A stretch of DNA of 64,000 bases from Cellvibrio sp. KY-GH-1 (GTDB taxonomy: Bacteria > Pseudomonadota > Gammaproteobacteria > Pseudomonadales > Cellvibrionaceae): the NCBI RefSeq assembly GCF_008806975.1, contig NZ_CP031728.1:4691501-4755500 (forward strand). The letters run 5' to 3'. The first letter of the stretch is position 1; each line of letters opens with the position of its first letter. The notes under the pieces are model-generated. The model searched no databases, had not been told where the DNA came from, and was given only the letters and a program-made list of their open reading frames with translations. Positions 52,152-60,370 of this stretch are shown here, piece after piece. The translations under genes and the position numbers were made by a program.

Positions 52152-54182
52152 CTAGCGTTTTTTAAATCGTATGGCGGCACCACCACCCGGTTTTAAATCC
52201 AACCTGAGCTCAGTATCTGCGTTCACACGCTGCCGGGTAATGTCGTAGGACTCAGGATTGGTTTCCCAATCTGCATCTTTGCCATCGCGATAGATCTGCG
52301 CCTCGTACTCAGTATTGGGTGCGAGAAAATCGAGTTTCACGCGGATGCTTCGCGCTTTTTGATTAGTGATAGCGCCCAGATACCAGTCGGCACTGTGTTT
52401 GTCTTGTCGTGCGACCACCAGATATTCCCCAATCTCTCCCTCCAGCGCCCGGCTCTCGCGCCAATCGGTGGGTACATCGTCGATAAATTGAAAGGCGGGA
52501 TGTCCGGCATAGTTTTCTGGCAGATCCGCCACCATTTGCAATGGGCTGTAGATCACCACATAGAGCGCCAGCTGGTTGGCGAGCGTCGAGGGAACCCGGT
52601 TATTGGGGCGATGTTTTTGGTAGTCGAAATTGAAAATGCCGGGGGTGAAATCTGTGGGGCCGGAGAGGCCGCGAGTAAAAGGAATAATGGTGGTGTGATC
52701 GGGCAAATTGCCGCTGTCAGGGCTGCCGCCGTTGTACTCCATGCCGCGTACGCACTCCCGGGTCATTAAATTCGGGTAGGTACGGCGCAGTCCGGTATCG
52801 GTGACGGTTTCATGGGCGTTAACCATCACCTGATGGCGCGCGGCGGTATCTACTAGCCGCTGAAAATGGTTCACCATGAATTGCCCGTGGTGCCACTGTT
52901 CACCGTCGATGCGCTTACCCACGTAGCCCATTTTCACGCTGTGAATGCCGAGCTTTTGGTAGTATCCAAACGCCGATTCCATTTGCTGTTCGTAGTAGGT
53001 AACCCCCGCTGCAGTTTCGTGGTGACCGATAACAGCCACGCCTTTTTCTCTGCCGTAGCCTACCACTTCGTCCAAATCCAGACCTGCCACGGGTTGATTA
53101 AAGATAAACGTCGGCGGGCGCTGCCACCATTCACCCTCCCATCCTTTGTTCCAACCTTCGATTAGCAGGCCACTGATATCGTGTTGCGCAGCGAAGTCGA
53201 TATATTGTTTAGCGCGCGCTGTGGTGGCGCCCTGTTTGGGGCCGGGGCTCCAATCCTTTTCACCGATATGCATTTCCCACCAGATTCCCATGTACTTCCC
53301 GGGTTTCAGGTAGCGTTCGGCACTAGCGAGCGCCTCGGGCGTGGGTGCTTCATTCAGGTTCAGGGTCAGGTGAGAGTTGAGCAGATCTATGGCTTTGGGC
53401 GCGATTTGAATGCTGCGCCAGGGGGACTTCATGGGGGTAGATGTGCGCACCTTGTCGCCGTTCGGCCAGGGCACCAGGTCCACCTTCAGGGTTTTGGTGT
53501 TATCGCCCTGCAAGCGCAGTGTCATGCTGGCGTAGTCGACCAGCGCTGCTTCGTGAATCGCCAGCGCGTAATGGCGCGCCTCCAACGTAATCGGGGTGAA
53601 GGCCACATCGACCGAGCTAAGTGCTGATTTGAGGTATTGATATTCCGGGCCCCAGTTGCGATAAGCGGGGAGCCACCAGGTGTGGCTATTTTCGGCCAAG
53701 ACGAATTCAGTCAGCTCGTCCTCGATCACGAAATTCTTCAGATGCGGCTGATCAGGTAGCTCGTAACGCAGGCCGATACCGTCGTTAAACGCGCGTATTA
53801 CCAGAGTTAAACGCCGGGGATTTGCAGTGGTTTCGATCAGTTCCAGGCGAAGTTCGCGATAGTGCTCCTTGATACTCTGTTGCTCTCCCCAGGGCTGCTG
53901 CCATTGCTGGTCCACCTCTCGCTCGCGGTGTTTATCGACCTTGAGTGCGCTGGCCAGAGGGGCCTGGCCTTTTATCTTGAGCCCGAGACGTGAGGGCTTT
54001 ACTACCGATCTATGCAGGTAACTCAGGCTATAGAACACCCCCTCCGGGCGGACTTCCAGCTCCACCTCCAGTGTGCTATCGGGCGACCGTAATTGATACC
54101 CTTGGGATGAATCGGCCTTACTTGGCGTCATCAACAAGGCGAGCACTAGCCCTAAAACAAGCGTGGGATACAGGTGTTTCAT
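52152..54182 (-). CDS. Glycoside hydrolase family 97 alpha-glucosidase-like
   Basis: 676 residues from ATG at 54182 (AAGGGG upstream; the frame extends to a GTG at 54197). Signal peptide about 1-24. A beta-sandwich N-domain, then a TIM barrel with GIWWEMHIGEKDWSPG, IEGWNKGWEGEW and the Glu-rich segments VNAHETVTDTGLRRTYPNL and MTRECVRGMEYN, which correspond to the calcium and acid/base region of SusB-type inverting enzymes. A C-terminal beta-domain follows. It releases glucose from alpha-glucosides in the periplasm. It is divergent from lacI with a palindromic operator between. Confidence 0.93.
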   Translation of the reverse strand: MKHLYPTLVLGLVLALLMTPSKADSSQGYQLRSPDSTLEVELEVRPEGVFYSLSYLHRSVVKPSRLGLKIKGQAPLASALKVDKHREREVDQQWQQPWGEQQSIKEHYRELRLELIETTANPRRLTLVIRAFNDGIGLRYELPDQPHLKNFVIEDELTEFVLAENSHTWWLPAYRNWGPEYQYLKSALSSVDVAFTPITLEARHYALAIHEAALVDYASMTLRLQGDNTKTLKVDLVPWPNGDKVRTSTPMKSPWRSIQIAPKAIDLLNSHLTLNLNEAPTPEALASAERYLKPGKYMGIWWEMHIGEKDWSPGPKQGATTARAKQYIDFAAQHDISGLLIEGWNKGWEGEWWQRPPTFIFNQPVAGLDLDEVVGYGREKGVAVIGHHETAAGVTYYEQQMESAFGYYQKLGIHSVKMGYVGKRIDGEQWHHGQFMVNHFQRLVDTAARHQVMVNAHETVTDTGLRRTYPNLMTRECVRGMEYNGGSPDSGNLPDHTTIIPFTRGLSGPTDFTPGIFNFDYQKHRPNNRVPSTLANQLALYVVIYSPLQMVADLPENYAGHPAFQFIDDVPTDWRESRALEGEIGEYLVVARQDKHSADWYLGAITNQKARSIRVKLDFLAPNTEYEAQIYRDGKDADWETNPESYDITRQRVNADTELRLDLKPGGGAAIRFKKR

Positions 54183-54246
54183 CAGCGCCCCTTGCACTGC
54201 CTCGCAGTTGACGGAAGGTATTAATGTACTTTTTTGCTACTAATTA

Positions 54247-54263
54247 AACCAGTGTTATTAAGT
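54247..54263 (+). promoter_or_regulatory. Conserved motif near the GH97 start, copy 1
   Basis: AACCAGTGTTATTAAGT matches AACCAATGTTATTTAGT at 55584 at 15 of 17 positions; each copy lies close to an ACAACCGGTTGT-type palindrome in front of a regulated gene. Confidence 0.45.
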
Positions 54264-54300
54264 TAGGGCAAGTGGTTGCTGGGGTATATTTGCCAGATTT

Positions 54301-54312
54301 ACAACCGGTTGT
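54301..54312. promoter_or_regulatory. LacI operator, GH97-lacI intergenic
   Basis: ACAACCGGTTGT, a perfect 12-bp palindrome with the central CpG typical of LacI-family operators, placed between divergent GH97 and lacI. Confidence 0.8.
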
Positions 54313-54396
54313 ATGGTGGGCGTGTGAAAAACGAACTATGATGCCAGTCTGGTGCAGTGGCCTGGTTCCGCTGAACGACTTAATGAGTGGCTGGCG

Positions 54397-55431
54397 ATGA
54401 CGACAGAATCGACAACGATAAAAAAAACCGCCTTAAAAATGGTGGATTTGGCGAAAATGGCGGGCGTGTCCAAGTCGACGGTTTCGCGTGCATTGCAAAA
54501 CAGCGAACTGGTCAATTTGGAGACGCGCGAGAAAATTCAGGCGCTGGCGAAAGAGCATAACTACCGCCTGAATACCCAGGCGCGTAATTTTCGGTTAAAA
54601 GAATCTCTTACTATTGGTGTGGTTATACCCTCGGCGGATGAAGCCCGCTGGCAAATTACCGATCCATTTTTTTTGGAGCTATTGGGTTCCATCTCGTTCA
54701 GCCTGATTGAGCAAGGGCACGAAATGCTTCTGTCAGGCTTAAGCTTGCACGCCGTAGCCAGCGGTCACGATGGCCTGCGGCGGATCAACTGCGATGGCTT
54801 GATTGTGGCTGGTCAGGCGGACTGCCACGAGGACTTAAACCGTATCGCCGACGGCAATACACCCGTCGTGGTTTGGGGGGCCAGGCTGCCGGATCAGCGC
54901 TACTGCAGTGTGGGCGGCGATAACCGCTTGGGCGGCGAGCTGGCCACTCGGCATCTGCTTGACTTGGGGCGCCGGCAAATTGCCATTATTGGCGATTGGT
55001 CGACCCCCGAAGGCCATTTGCGCCATGCAGGATATCGGCAGACGCTGATCAATAGCGGTTTAAGCCCGAATCCTGCGCTGGAGATCGCGTTGGAATCGGG
55101 CCGTGACAGTCACCGTGAAGCGGCGTTGCGTTTGATCGCCAGCGGACAAACGTTTGATGGCTTGTTTTGCCTCAGCGATGCCATCGCCATGGCAGCCATC
55201 AACTCGCTGACCGAGCACGGGCTGAGGGTGCCGACTGAGGTAGCTGTGGTTGGTTATGACGATATTTCTCTCGCTCGCTATTACACGCCATCCATCACCA
55301 CCATTCGCCAGGATCGAGAGCTGGGCGGGCGGTTAATGGTGGAGAAGCTGCTCGCCATGATTGACGGCGAGCGGGTGGAGCCCGGTCTGCTGCCCACCGA
55401 CATCCTTATTCGCAACAGCAGTCAGGGCTAG
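54397..55431 (+). CDS. LacI family transcriptional regulator
   Basis: 344 residues from ATG at 54397; the frame runs upstream to 54352 but without a ribosome site. N-terminal helix-turn-helix VDLAKMAGVSKSTVSRAL plus hinge helix, then a periplasmic-binding-like sensor domain from about residue 65 (SLTIGVVIPSADEARW, GLIVAGQ, GDNRLGGELATRHLL, VVGYDDISLARYYTPSITTI). It most likely represses the GH97 / dehydrogenase and TonB receptor genes through the three CCGG-centred palindromes, with an alpha-glucoside or its oxidation product as inducer; the effector is inferred. Confidence 0.93.
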   Translation: MTTESTTIKKTALKMVDLAKMAGVSKSTVSRALQNSELVNLETREKIQALAKEHNYRLNTQARNFRLKESLTIGVVIPSADEARWQITDPFFLELLGSISFSLIEQGHEMLLSGLSLHAVASGHDGLRRINCDGLIVAGQADCHEDLNRIADGNTPVVVWGARLPDQRYCSVGGDNRLGGELATRHLLDLGRRQIAIIGDWSTPEGHLRHAGYRQTLINSGLSPNPALEIALESGRDSHREAALRLIASGQTFDGLFCLSDAIAMAAINSLTEHGLRVPTEVAVVGYDDISLARYYTPSITTIRQDRELGGRLMVEKLLAMIDGERVEPGLLPTDILIRNSSQG

Positions 55432-55479
55432 ATTTCCCTCTTTTCCTTCTCCTGATTTCTCCCTGAATCCCCGATAAAT

Positions 55480-55505
55480 GGCGCTGTTTTCCAGCGCCGT
55501 TTTTC
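55480..55505 (+). terminator. Rho-independent terminator of lacI
   Basis: GGCGCTG / CAGCGCC, 7-bp stem with loop TTTTC, followed by GTTTTTC, 48 bases after the lacI stop. Confidence 0.8.
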
Positions 55506-55583
55506 ATGCCTATCTTGTCGTTTTCTGTGTGCAACTCCCATTTCAGGGTGCAATGCGATTTATTCTCATATGACACTTAATGT

Positions 55584-55600
55584 AACCAATGTTATTTAGT
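55584..55600 (+). promoter_or_regulatory. Conserved motif near the TonB receptor, copy 2
   Basis: AACCAATGTTATTTAGT, the second copy of the motif at 54247, 10 bases before the palindrome at 55611. Confidence 0.45.
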
Positions 55601-55610
55601 GGCGCGTATT

Positions 55611-55622
55611 GCAACCGGTTGT
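55611..55622. promoter_or_regulatory. LacI operator upstream of TonB receptor, distal
   Basis: GCAACCGGTTGT, identical to the 54301 palindrome except for the first base. Confidence 0.75.
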
Positions 55623-55734
55623 TTCTGTCGGTAGCAGTCTGAAGGTTCCATTAATTGATCAAAATGTAACCTTTTGTAGCGATCAGAAAAAAAATGGAAC
55701 TTTTTTTGGCTTTCGTCGCTGCCTGATCTAAATT

Positions 55735-55746
55735 ACAACCGGTTGC
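55735..55746. promoter_or_regulatory. LacI operator upstream of TonB receptor, proximal
   Basis: ACAACCGGTTGC, one base from the 54301 palindrome, 42 bases before the receptor start. Its distance from the 55611 site is 124 bases, compatible with a repression loop. Confidence 0.78.
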
Positions 55747-55788
55747 AAAGATTTTCTTACAGCCTAAAAAGCACAACGGGAGAGAGAC

Positions 55789-58686
55789 ATGAAACACAAC
55801 GCTATTTTTAAGCCTGCTATTTTGTCCCTGGCCGTAGCAACTGCCTCGGGCAGTGCCGGCCTGGTCTATGCACAAAATTCCACCAATGAGGCTGCCTCAG
55901 ACGTTGAAGAAGTGATGGTGACCGGTATCCGGGCGAGCTTGATGCGTGCGCAGTCTATGAAAATGGAAAACGCCTCTATTTCAGAGGCGCTGGCCGCAGA
56001 GGATATTGGTAAGTTGCCGGATTCATCGATTGCCGAATCTCTGGCGCGTTTGCCAGGTTTGGCGGGAGAGCGCAAAGGCGGGCGCGTGAGCGGTATTTCC
56101 GTGCGCGGCTTCAAAGAGGATTTTGTCGGTACCACCCTGAATGGGCGCGAACTGCTCGGTATTGGCGATAACCGCGGCGCCGAATACGATCTCTATCCCT
56201 CCGAAATTATGTCGGGTGCCGTTATCTACAAGTCATCCGAAGCCAAATTGACTACCACCGGGATTGGCGGAACCGTTGACTTGCGCACGGCGCGCCCACT
56301 GGACTCTGCCCCCACGGTTACCCTGAACGGGTCTTACGAATTGAATTCCCAGGGGTCGGATAACCCTGAATTTGATGACAACGGCAATCGTTACGCGATA
56401 GGTTTTTCGCAAAAGTTTGCCGATGACACTATAGGTTTGGCGATGGCCTACGCCTCTACTGAATCGCCCACTAATCAACGCAAGTACGGCGTCTGGGGTT
56501 ATGACAAAAATGCGGCCAGTGACCGCTATGTGCCCTCCGGCCTCGATATTATGGCGATCTCCTCAGTGCTCGAGCGCGACACTATTTCAGCGATCTTCCA
56601 GTACCGTCCCAACGAAGATCTGGACATAGTGGTTGATGCGCTTGATATCGACTACAGCGATTACGGGGTGATTCGCGGGTTTATCGAACCCTTCTCGGTC
56701 GGCAGTATTACGGCGGGTTCAGGGGAGTTTGATGCTACCGGGGTTCAGGCTAATGCCAACCCGGTATTGCGCACTGACCCCAAGGAAATTCTTGGCGATT
56801 TGAAAACGGTCGGCATAAATCTCAAATACAAATTCAACGAAATCTGGTCCTTCCATTTGGATGCCGCGGATAGCGAATCCAGCAAAACCGATACCCGCGG
56901 TGAGAGTTACGCCGGCTTGGGGCGTTCTGGGTCTTTGACCAATGCGCAGTTGGGGTCACGTAACTTTGTGATGAGTCAGGGCGGTGTCTACTTCACCGGC
57001 ATTTCCGGCATGGATTTCAGTGACTTTAATAGTATCAAGCTGACCGGCCCACAAGGTTGGGGCGGCTCACTGGCTGCTGAAGCTGACGTGTTTGCCTCCA
57101 ACGTGCAAAAGGCCGCAGGCGGGGGGGTATACACTTACGAAAACGCACAGGATGGCTTCCTTAACGCCGGGCGTTTCAGTGAAGACCTGACCACCGTGAA
57201 GGTCGAAATTGCGGCTGAGTTGGACACAGGCTTCTTCACCGGTGTGACCTTGGGGGCCTACTTTAGCGATCGTGAAAAATCCAAAATTAACGATGGCTTC
57301 TTCGCCACATCACCAACTTATCCCTACGGCAATGGTACCGGCAAAGTGGATGAAGTCATTCCTGAAAAATATCGTTTCGGCCTCGCGGACTTAACCTGGG
57401 CGGGTTTGGGAAAGGTAGTTGCCTATGATGGCTATGCCCCCTACAAAGACGGTTATTACTACCAAACCTCGGCGGCGGATCTCGAGCCGGATCGCTTGGG
57501 CGACTCCTACGTAGTCACTGAAGAAGTAACTACCTACTACGTGCAAGCAGATATCAATACCGAAGTCAGCGGGATCAATCTGGTGGGTAATGCCGGGGTG
57601 CAGGTGGTGGATACCGATCAGGCCTCTACCGGTTACACTGGCCTGGTGGATGAAACCTTTAGTGTTGACCCAACGCGCACCGCCAAAGGTGGCGCGAGCT
57701 ACACCAAGGTGCTGCCCAGCTTGAACCTGAGCGCGGAAGTGGCTGAGTCCCAGTTTGTGCGCTTGGGTGCATCCAAAACCATTAGCCGCGCGCGCATCGA
57801 CCAAATGAAAGCATCCGGATACGTGAAGTACGATCAGAACATCGATATTTTGCTCTCAACGGACTACGCCGCCGCTACGCCCTGGTCCAAGTTCCAGGGG
57901 GCGCCCAGCCTGCGGCCGTTAGAGTCTAATAATTTCGATCTGGCCTACGAAAAATATTTTGCGGACGATGGTTATATTTCTGTGACTTACTTTTACAAAG
58001 ATCTGGTCAATTGGACGCGCGAAGGTCAGACGGTTATCGATTTTACTAACGACGCAACCAACGGTGGAGCCAACTACTACATACCCGCGTTCCACAACAA
58101 AACGGTACAGACCGATGGTACCTATGGCCCCAATGATGTGTTCTTAACGGCGGGCACTGTGGTTGCTCCGGCGCAGTTCATGGGTTATTCCTCATCCTTT
58201 GAGGATGGCCTGAAAGGCAAAGTGGATGGTTGGGAGCTGACCGCCAATGTCCCCTTGAGCCTGTTAAGCGACGCGCTGGAAGGTTTTGGTTTTGCGGCGT
58301 CCAGCTCATTTATTGACGCGAAACTGGATGATGGTTCAGCTATTCCCGGTCAGTCAGATGAAGTGAAGTCTCTTACCGTCTATTACACTACCGGCGGTTT
58401 TGAGGTGCGTGTAGCGGGTACCGATCGGAGTGACTTCGCAACCTATCAACGCGGCGGCAGTAACAAAATTGAAAATGCCAAGCGCAATGGCGTGCAGTTG
58501 ATTGACGCCCAGATTAGTTACGACTTCTCTGAGTCCGATTGGGAATCTCTGCATGGTTTGCGTCTGTCATTGCAAGGTACCAACCTGACCGATGAAGACG
58601 AAGAAGATGTAGGCGATCAGGGCATAGTCACTGCGCGCCGTGGATTTGGCCCAACCTATATGTTGAACGCAAACTACTCTTTCTAA
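55789..58686 (+). CDS. TonB-dependent receptor, large carbohydrate-type
   Basis: 965 residues. Signal peptide about 1-28. A TonB-box-like VEEVMVTG precedes the plug domain (IPPxS-like KLPDSSIAESLARLPGLAG, RGFKEDFVGTTLNGRELL, GGTVDLRTARPL). A long beta-barrel ends NANYSF with C-terminal Phe. This is the Xanthomonas/Caulobacter-type receptor class used for oligosaccharide uptake. The LacI operators upstream and the GH97 gene nearby suggest an alpha-glucan or glucoside substrate. Two halogenase-like genes follow on the same strand after a terminator. Confidence 0.94.
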   Translation: MKHNAIFKPAILSLAVATASGSAGLVYAQNSTNEAASDVEEVMVTGIRASLMRAQSMKMENASISEALAAEDIGKLPDSSIAESLARLPGLAGERKGGRVSGISVRGFKEDFVGTTLNGRELLGIGDNRGAEYDLYPSEIMSGAVIYKSSEAKLTTTGIGGTVDLRTARPLDSAPTVTLNGSYELNSQGSDNPEFDDNGNRYAIGFSQKFADDTIGLAMAYASTESPTNQRKYGVWGYDKNAASDRYVPSGLDIMAISSVLERDTISAIFQYRPNEDLDIVVDALDIDYSDYGVIRGFIEPFSVGSITAGSGEFDATGVQANANPVLRTDPKEILGDLKTVGINLKYKFNEIWSFHLDAADSESSKTDTRGESYAGLGRSGSLTNAQLGSRNFVMSQGGVYFTGISGMDFSDFNSIKLTGPQGWGGSLAAEADVFASNVQKAAGGGVYTYENAQDGFLNAGRFSEDLTTVKVEIAAELDTGFFTGVTLGAYFSDREKSKINDGFFATSPTYPYGNGTGKVDEVIPEKYRFGLADLTWAGLGKVVAYDGYAPYKDGYYYQTSAADLEPDRLGDSYVVTEEVTTYYVQADINTEVSGINLVGNAGVQVVDTDQASTGYTGLVDETFSVDPTRTAKGGASYTKVLPSLNLSAEVAESQFVRLGASKTISRARIDQMKASGYVKYDQNIDILLSTDYAAATPWSKFQGAPSLRPLESNNFDLAYEKYFADDGYISVTYFYKDLVNWTREGQTVIDFTNDATNGGANYYIPAFHNKTVQTDGTYGPNDVFLTAGTVVAPAQFMGYSSSFEDGLKGKVDGWELTANVPLSLLSDALEGFGFAASSSFIDAKLDDGSAIPGQSDEVKSLTVYYTTGGFEVRVAGTDRSDFATYQRGGSNKIENAKRNGVQLIDAQISYDFSESDWESLHGLRLSLQGTNLTDEDEEDVGDQGIVTARRGFGPTYMLNANYSF

Positions 58687-58700
58687 CGCGCAATGATTGA

Positions 58701-58736
58701 AAAAGCCTTCCGGAACAATCCGGGAGGCTTTTTTTG
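58701..58736 (+). terminator. Rho-independent terminator after the TonB receptor
   Basis: AAAGCCTTCCGGA pairs with TCCGGGAGGCTTT (one T-G wobble), small loop, then a seven-T run. Confidence 0.9.
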
Positions 58737-58852
58737 TTAATGGGTGAGACTATTTTGATGTGCTGCGATAAAAGCGGCTATCTTTAATCTTATCCGGTTG
58801 AATATTGACTGACAGCAACGCCCTCGCAAGCAGTGTAAGGAATAGCGAACGA

Positions 58853-60370
58853 ATGAATAAACCCATCAAAAAAATAGTTATTGTTGGCGGCGGTACGGCG
58901 GGGTGGATGAGCGCTGCGCTGCTAAAAAAAATGTTACAGCAACGGGTAGAGATTGAGTTAGTTGAATCAGAGGAAATTGGCATTATCGGTGTGGGTGAGG
59001 CAACGATTCCGCCGATACAAACATTCAACGCGGTACTGGGTTTAAATGAAGCAGAATTTTTGCGTGAAACCCGGGCCACCATCAAAATGGCCATACGGTT
59101 TGATCATTGGAAACAGTGCGGTGACAGTTACTTTCACACCTTCGGTGCGCCGGGAGCTACTCTCGGCTACAGTTCATTTCAGCACTACTGGTTGCGCGCG
59201 CGTCAACAGGGGTTGAGCTCCGCTGGGCTATGGGAATACGATTTAAATTACTTGTGTTGTAATGCGGGTGTGTTTGGAAAATTTAATAGCAAAGACCCAC
59301 TCTACCAACTTCCTTATGCCTATCATTTTGATTCTGCCCTCTACGGCCGCTATCTGCGCAAGTTGAGTGAGCAGGCAGGTGTGGTGCGTACCGAGGGAAA
59401 AATCAGTTCGGTAAACGTTCATCCGGATTCCGGTTTTGTCGAATCTGTGCAAATGGAAAATGGTCAGCTCATTGGAGGTGATTTATTTATCGACTGTAGT
59501 GGTATGCGTGGGTTATTAATTCAGGGTGCGCTGCACACCGGTTACGAGGAATGGGGGCATTGGCTACCCTGTGATCGCGCGCTGGCAGTGCCCTCGCAGC
59601 GCTTTGAAAAAACCTTGCCCTATACACGTGCCATCGCCCACAAGGTGGGGTGGCAGTGGCGAATTCCGCTCACGCACCGCAATGGGAATGGATTGGTTTA
59701 CAGCTCGCAGTATTTAAGTGACGACGAAGCGGCGCATATGTTAATGAGCAATCTGGATTCGGTTGCGCTTGCCGATCCCAAACCTATTCAATTTAACACC
59801 GGACGAACACTGCAGCAGTGGAATAAAAATGTTATTGCCGTTGGCCTGTCGAGCGGATTTTTGGAGCCACTTGAATCCACCAGTATTCATTTAATTCAAT
59901 CGGCCATAGTGCGCCTCGCCAAGAATTTTCCCAATGCAGGATTCAGCGTTGCGCAGGTCAATGAATACAATCAGGACTCCAAACGCGAATACGAAACCGT
60001 GCGCGATTTTATTATTTTGCATTACCACTTAAACGAGCGTGACGATCACGACTTCTGGCGGTATTTACGCAACATGCCGATTCCGGAACGGCTCGCACAC
60101 AAAATGGAACTGTTTCGTGAAACAGGCGCAGTGGTCAATGATGCGGGCGATATTTTTCTCGATTCATCCTGGCTGCAAGTGATGATGGGGCAGGGAATTA
60201 TGCCGCGCGACTATCACGCCAGTGCTGATTTGCCGCCCGCCGCTGAATTGAGCGCGATGCTTGAACAAATTGCAGCTGCCAAGCGCAAGCCGCTTGCGCA
60301 ATTGCCAAGTCATGACGATTTTCTATTTCAGTATGCGGGTGTCACGCGCGAGGTGACCCAGGGTGGATAA
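58853..60370 (+). CDS. Tryptophan halogenase-family flavoprotein 1
   Basis: 505 residues from ATG at 58853 (AAGGA at 11 bases; the frame runs to a TTG at 58805). FAD motif GGGTAGWMSA at 12-21 and GVGEAT at 46-51; halogenase signature WQWRIP. Lys78 in TIKMAIRFDHW aligns with the catalytic Lys of PrnA/RebH, and FLEPLESTSIHL holds the conserved active-site Glu-Ser. All key residues for an FADH2-dependent halogenase are present. It needs a partner flavin reductase, not encoded here. Relatives beside TonB receptors have unknown natural substrates. Confidence 0.9.
   Translation: MNKPIKKIVIVGGGTAGWMSAALLKKMLQQRVEIELVESEEIGIIGVGEATIPPIQTFNAVLGLNEAEFLRETRATIKMAIRFDHWKQCGDSYFHTFGAPGATLGYSSFQHYWLRARQQGLSSAGLWEYDLNYLCCNAGVFGKFNSKDPLYQLPYAYHFDSALYGRYLRKLSEQAGVVRTEGKISSVNVHPDSGFVESVQMENGQLIGGDLFIDCSGMRGLLIQGALHTGYEEWGHWLPCDRALAVPSQRFEKTLPYTRAIAHKVGWQWRIPLTHRNGNGLVYSSQYLSDDEAAHMLMSNLDSVALADPKPIQFNTGRTLQQWNKNVIAVGLSSGFLEPLESTSIHLIQSAIVRLAKNFPNAGFSVAQVNEYNQDSKREYETVRDFIILHYHLNERDDHDFWRYLRNMPIPERLAHKMELFRETGAVVNDAGDIFLDSSWLQVMMGQGIMPRDYHASADLPPAAELSAMLEQIAAAKRKPLAQLPSHDDFLFQYAGVTREVTQGG

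Larger units (their letters stand above)
55432..55788. other. Regulatory gap before the TonB receptor
   Basis: 357 bases without a gene. It holds the lacI terminator (55480-55505), the second copy of the AACCA-TGTTATT motif, two LacI-type palindromes, and a half-site-like TGTAACCTTTTGTAGC near 55666. No ORF of interest was seen. Confidence 0.7.
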
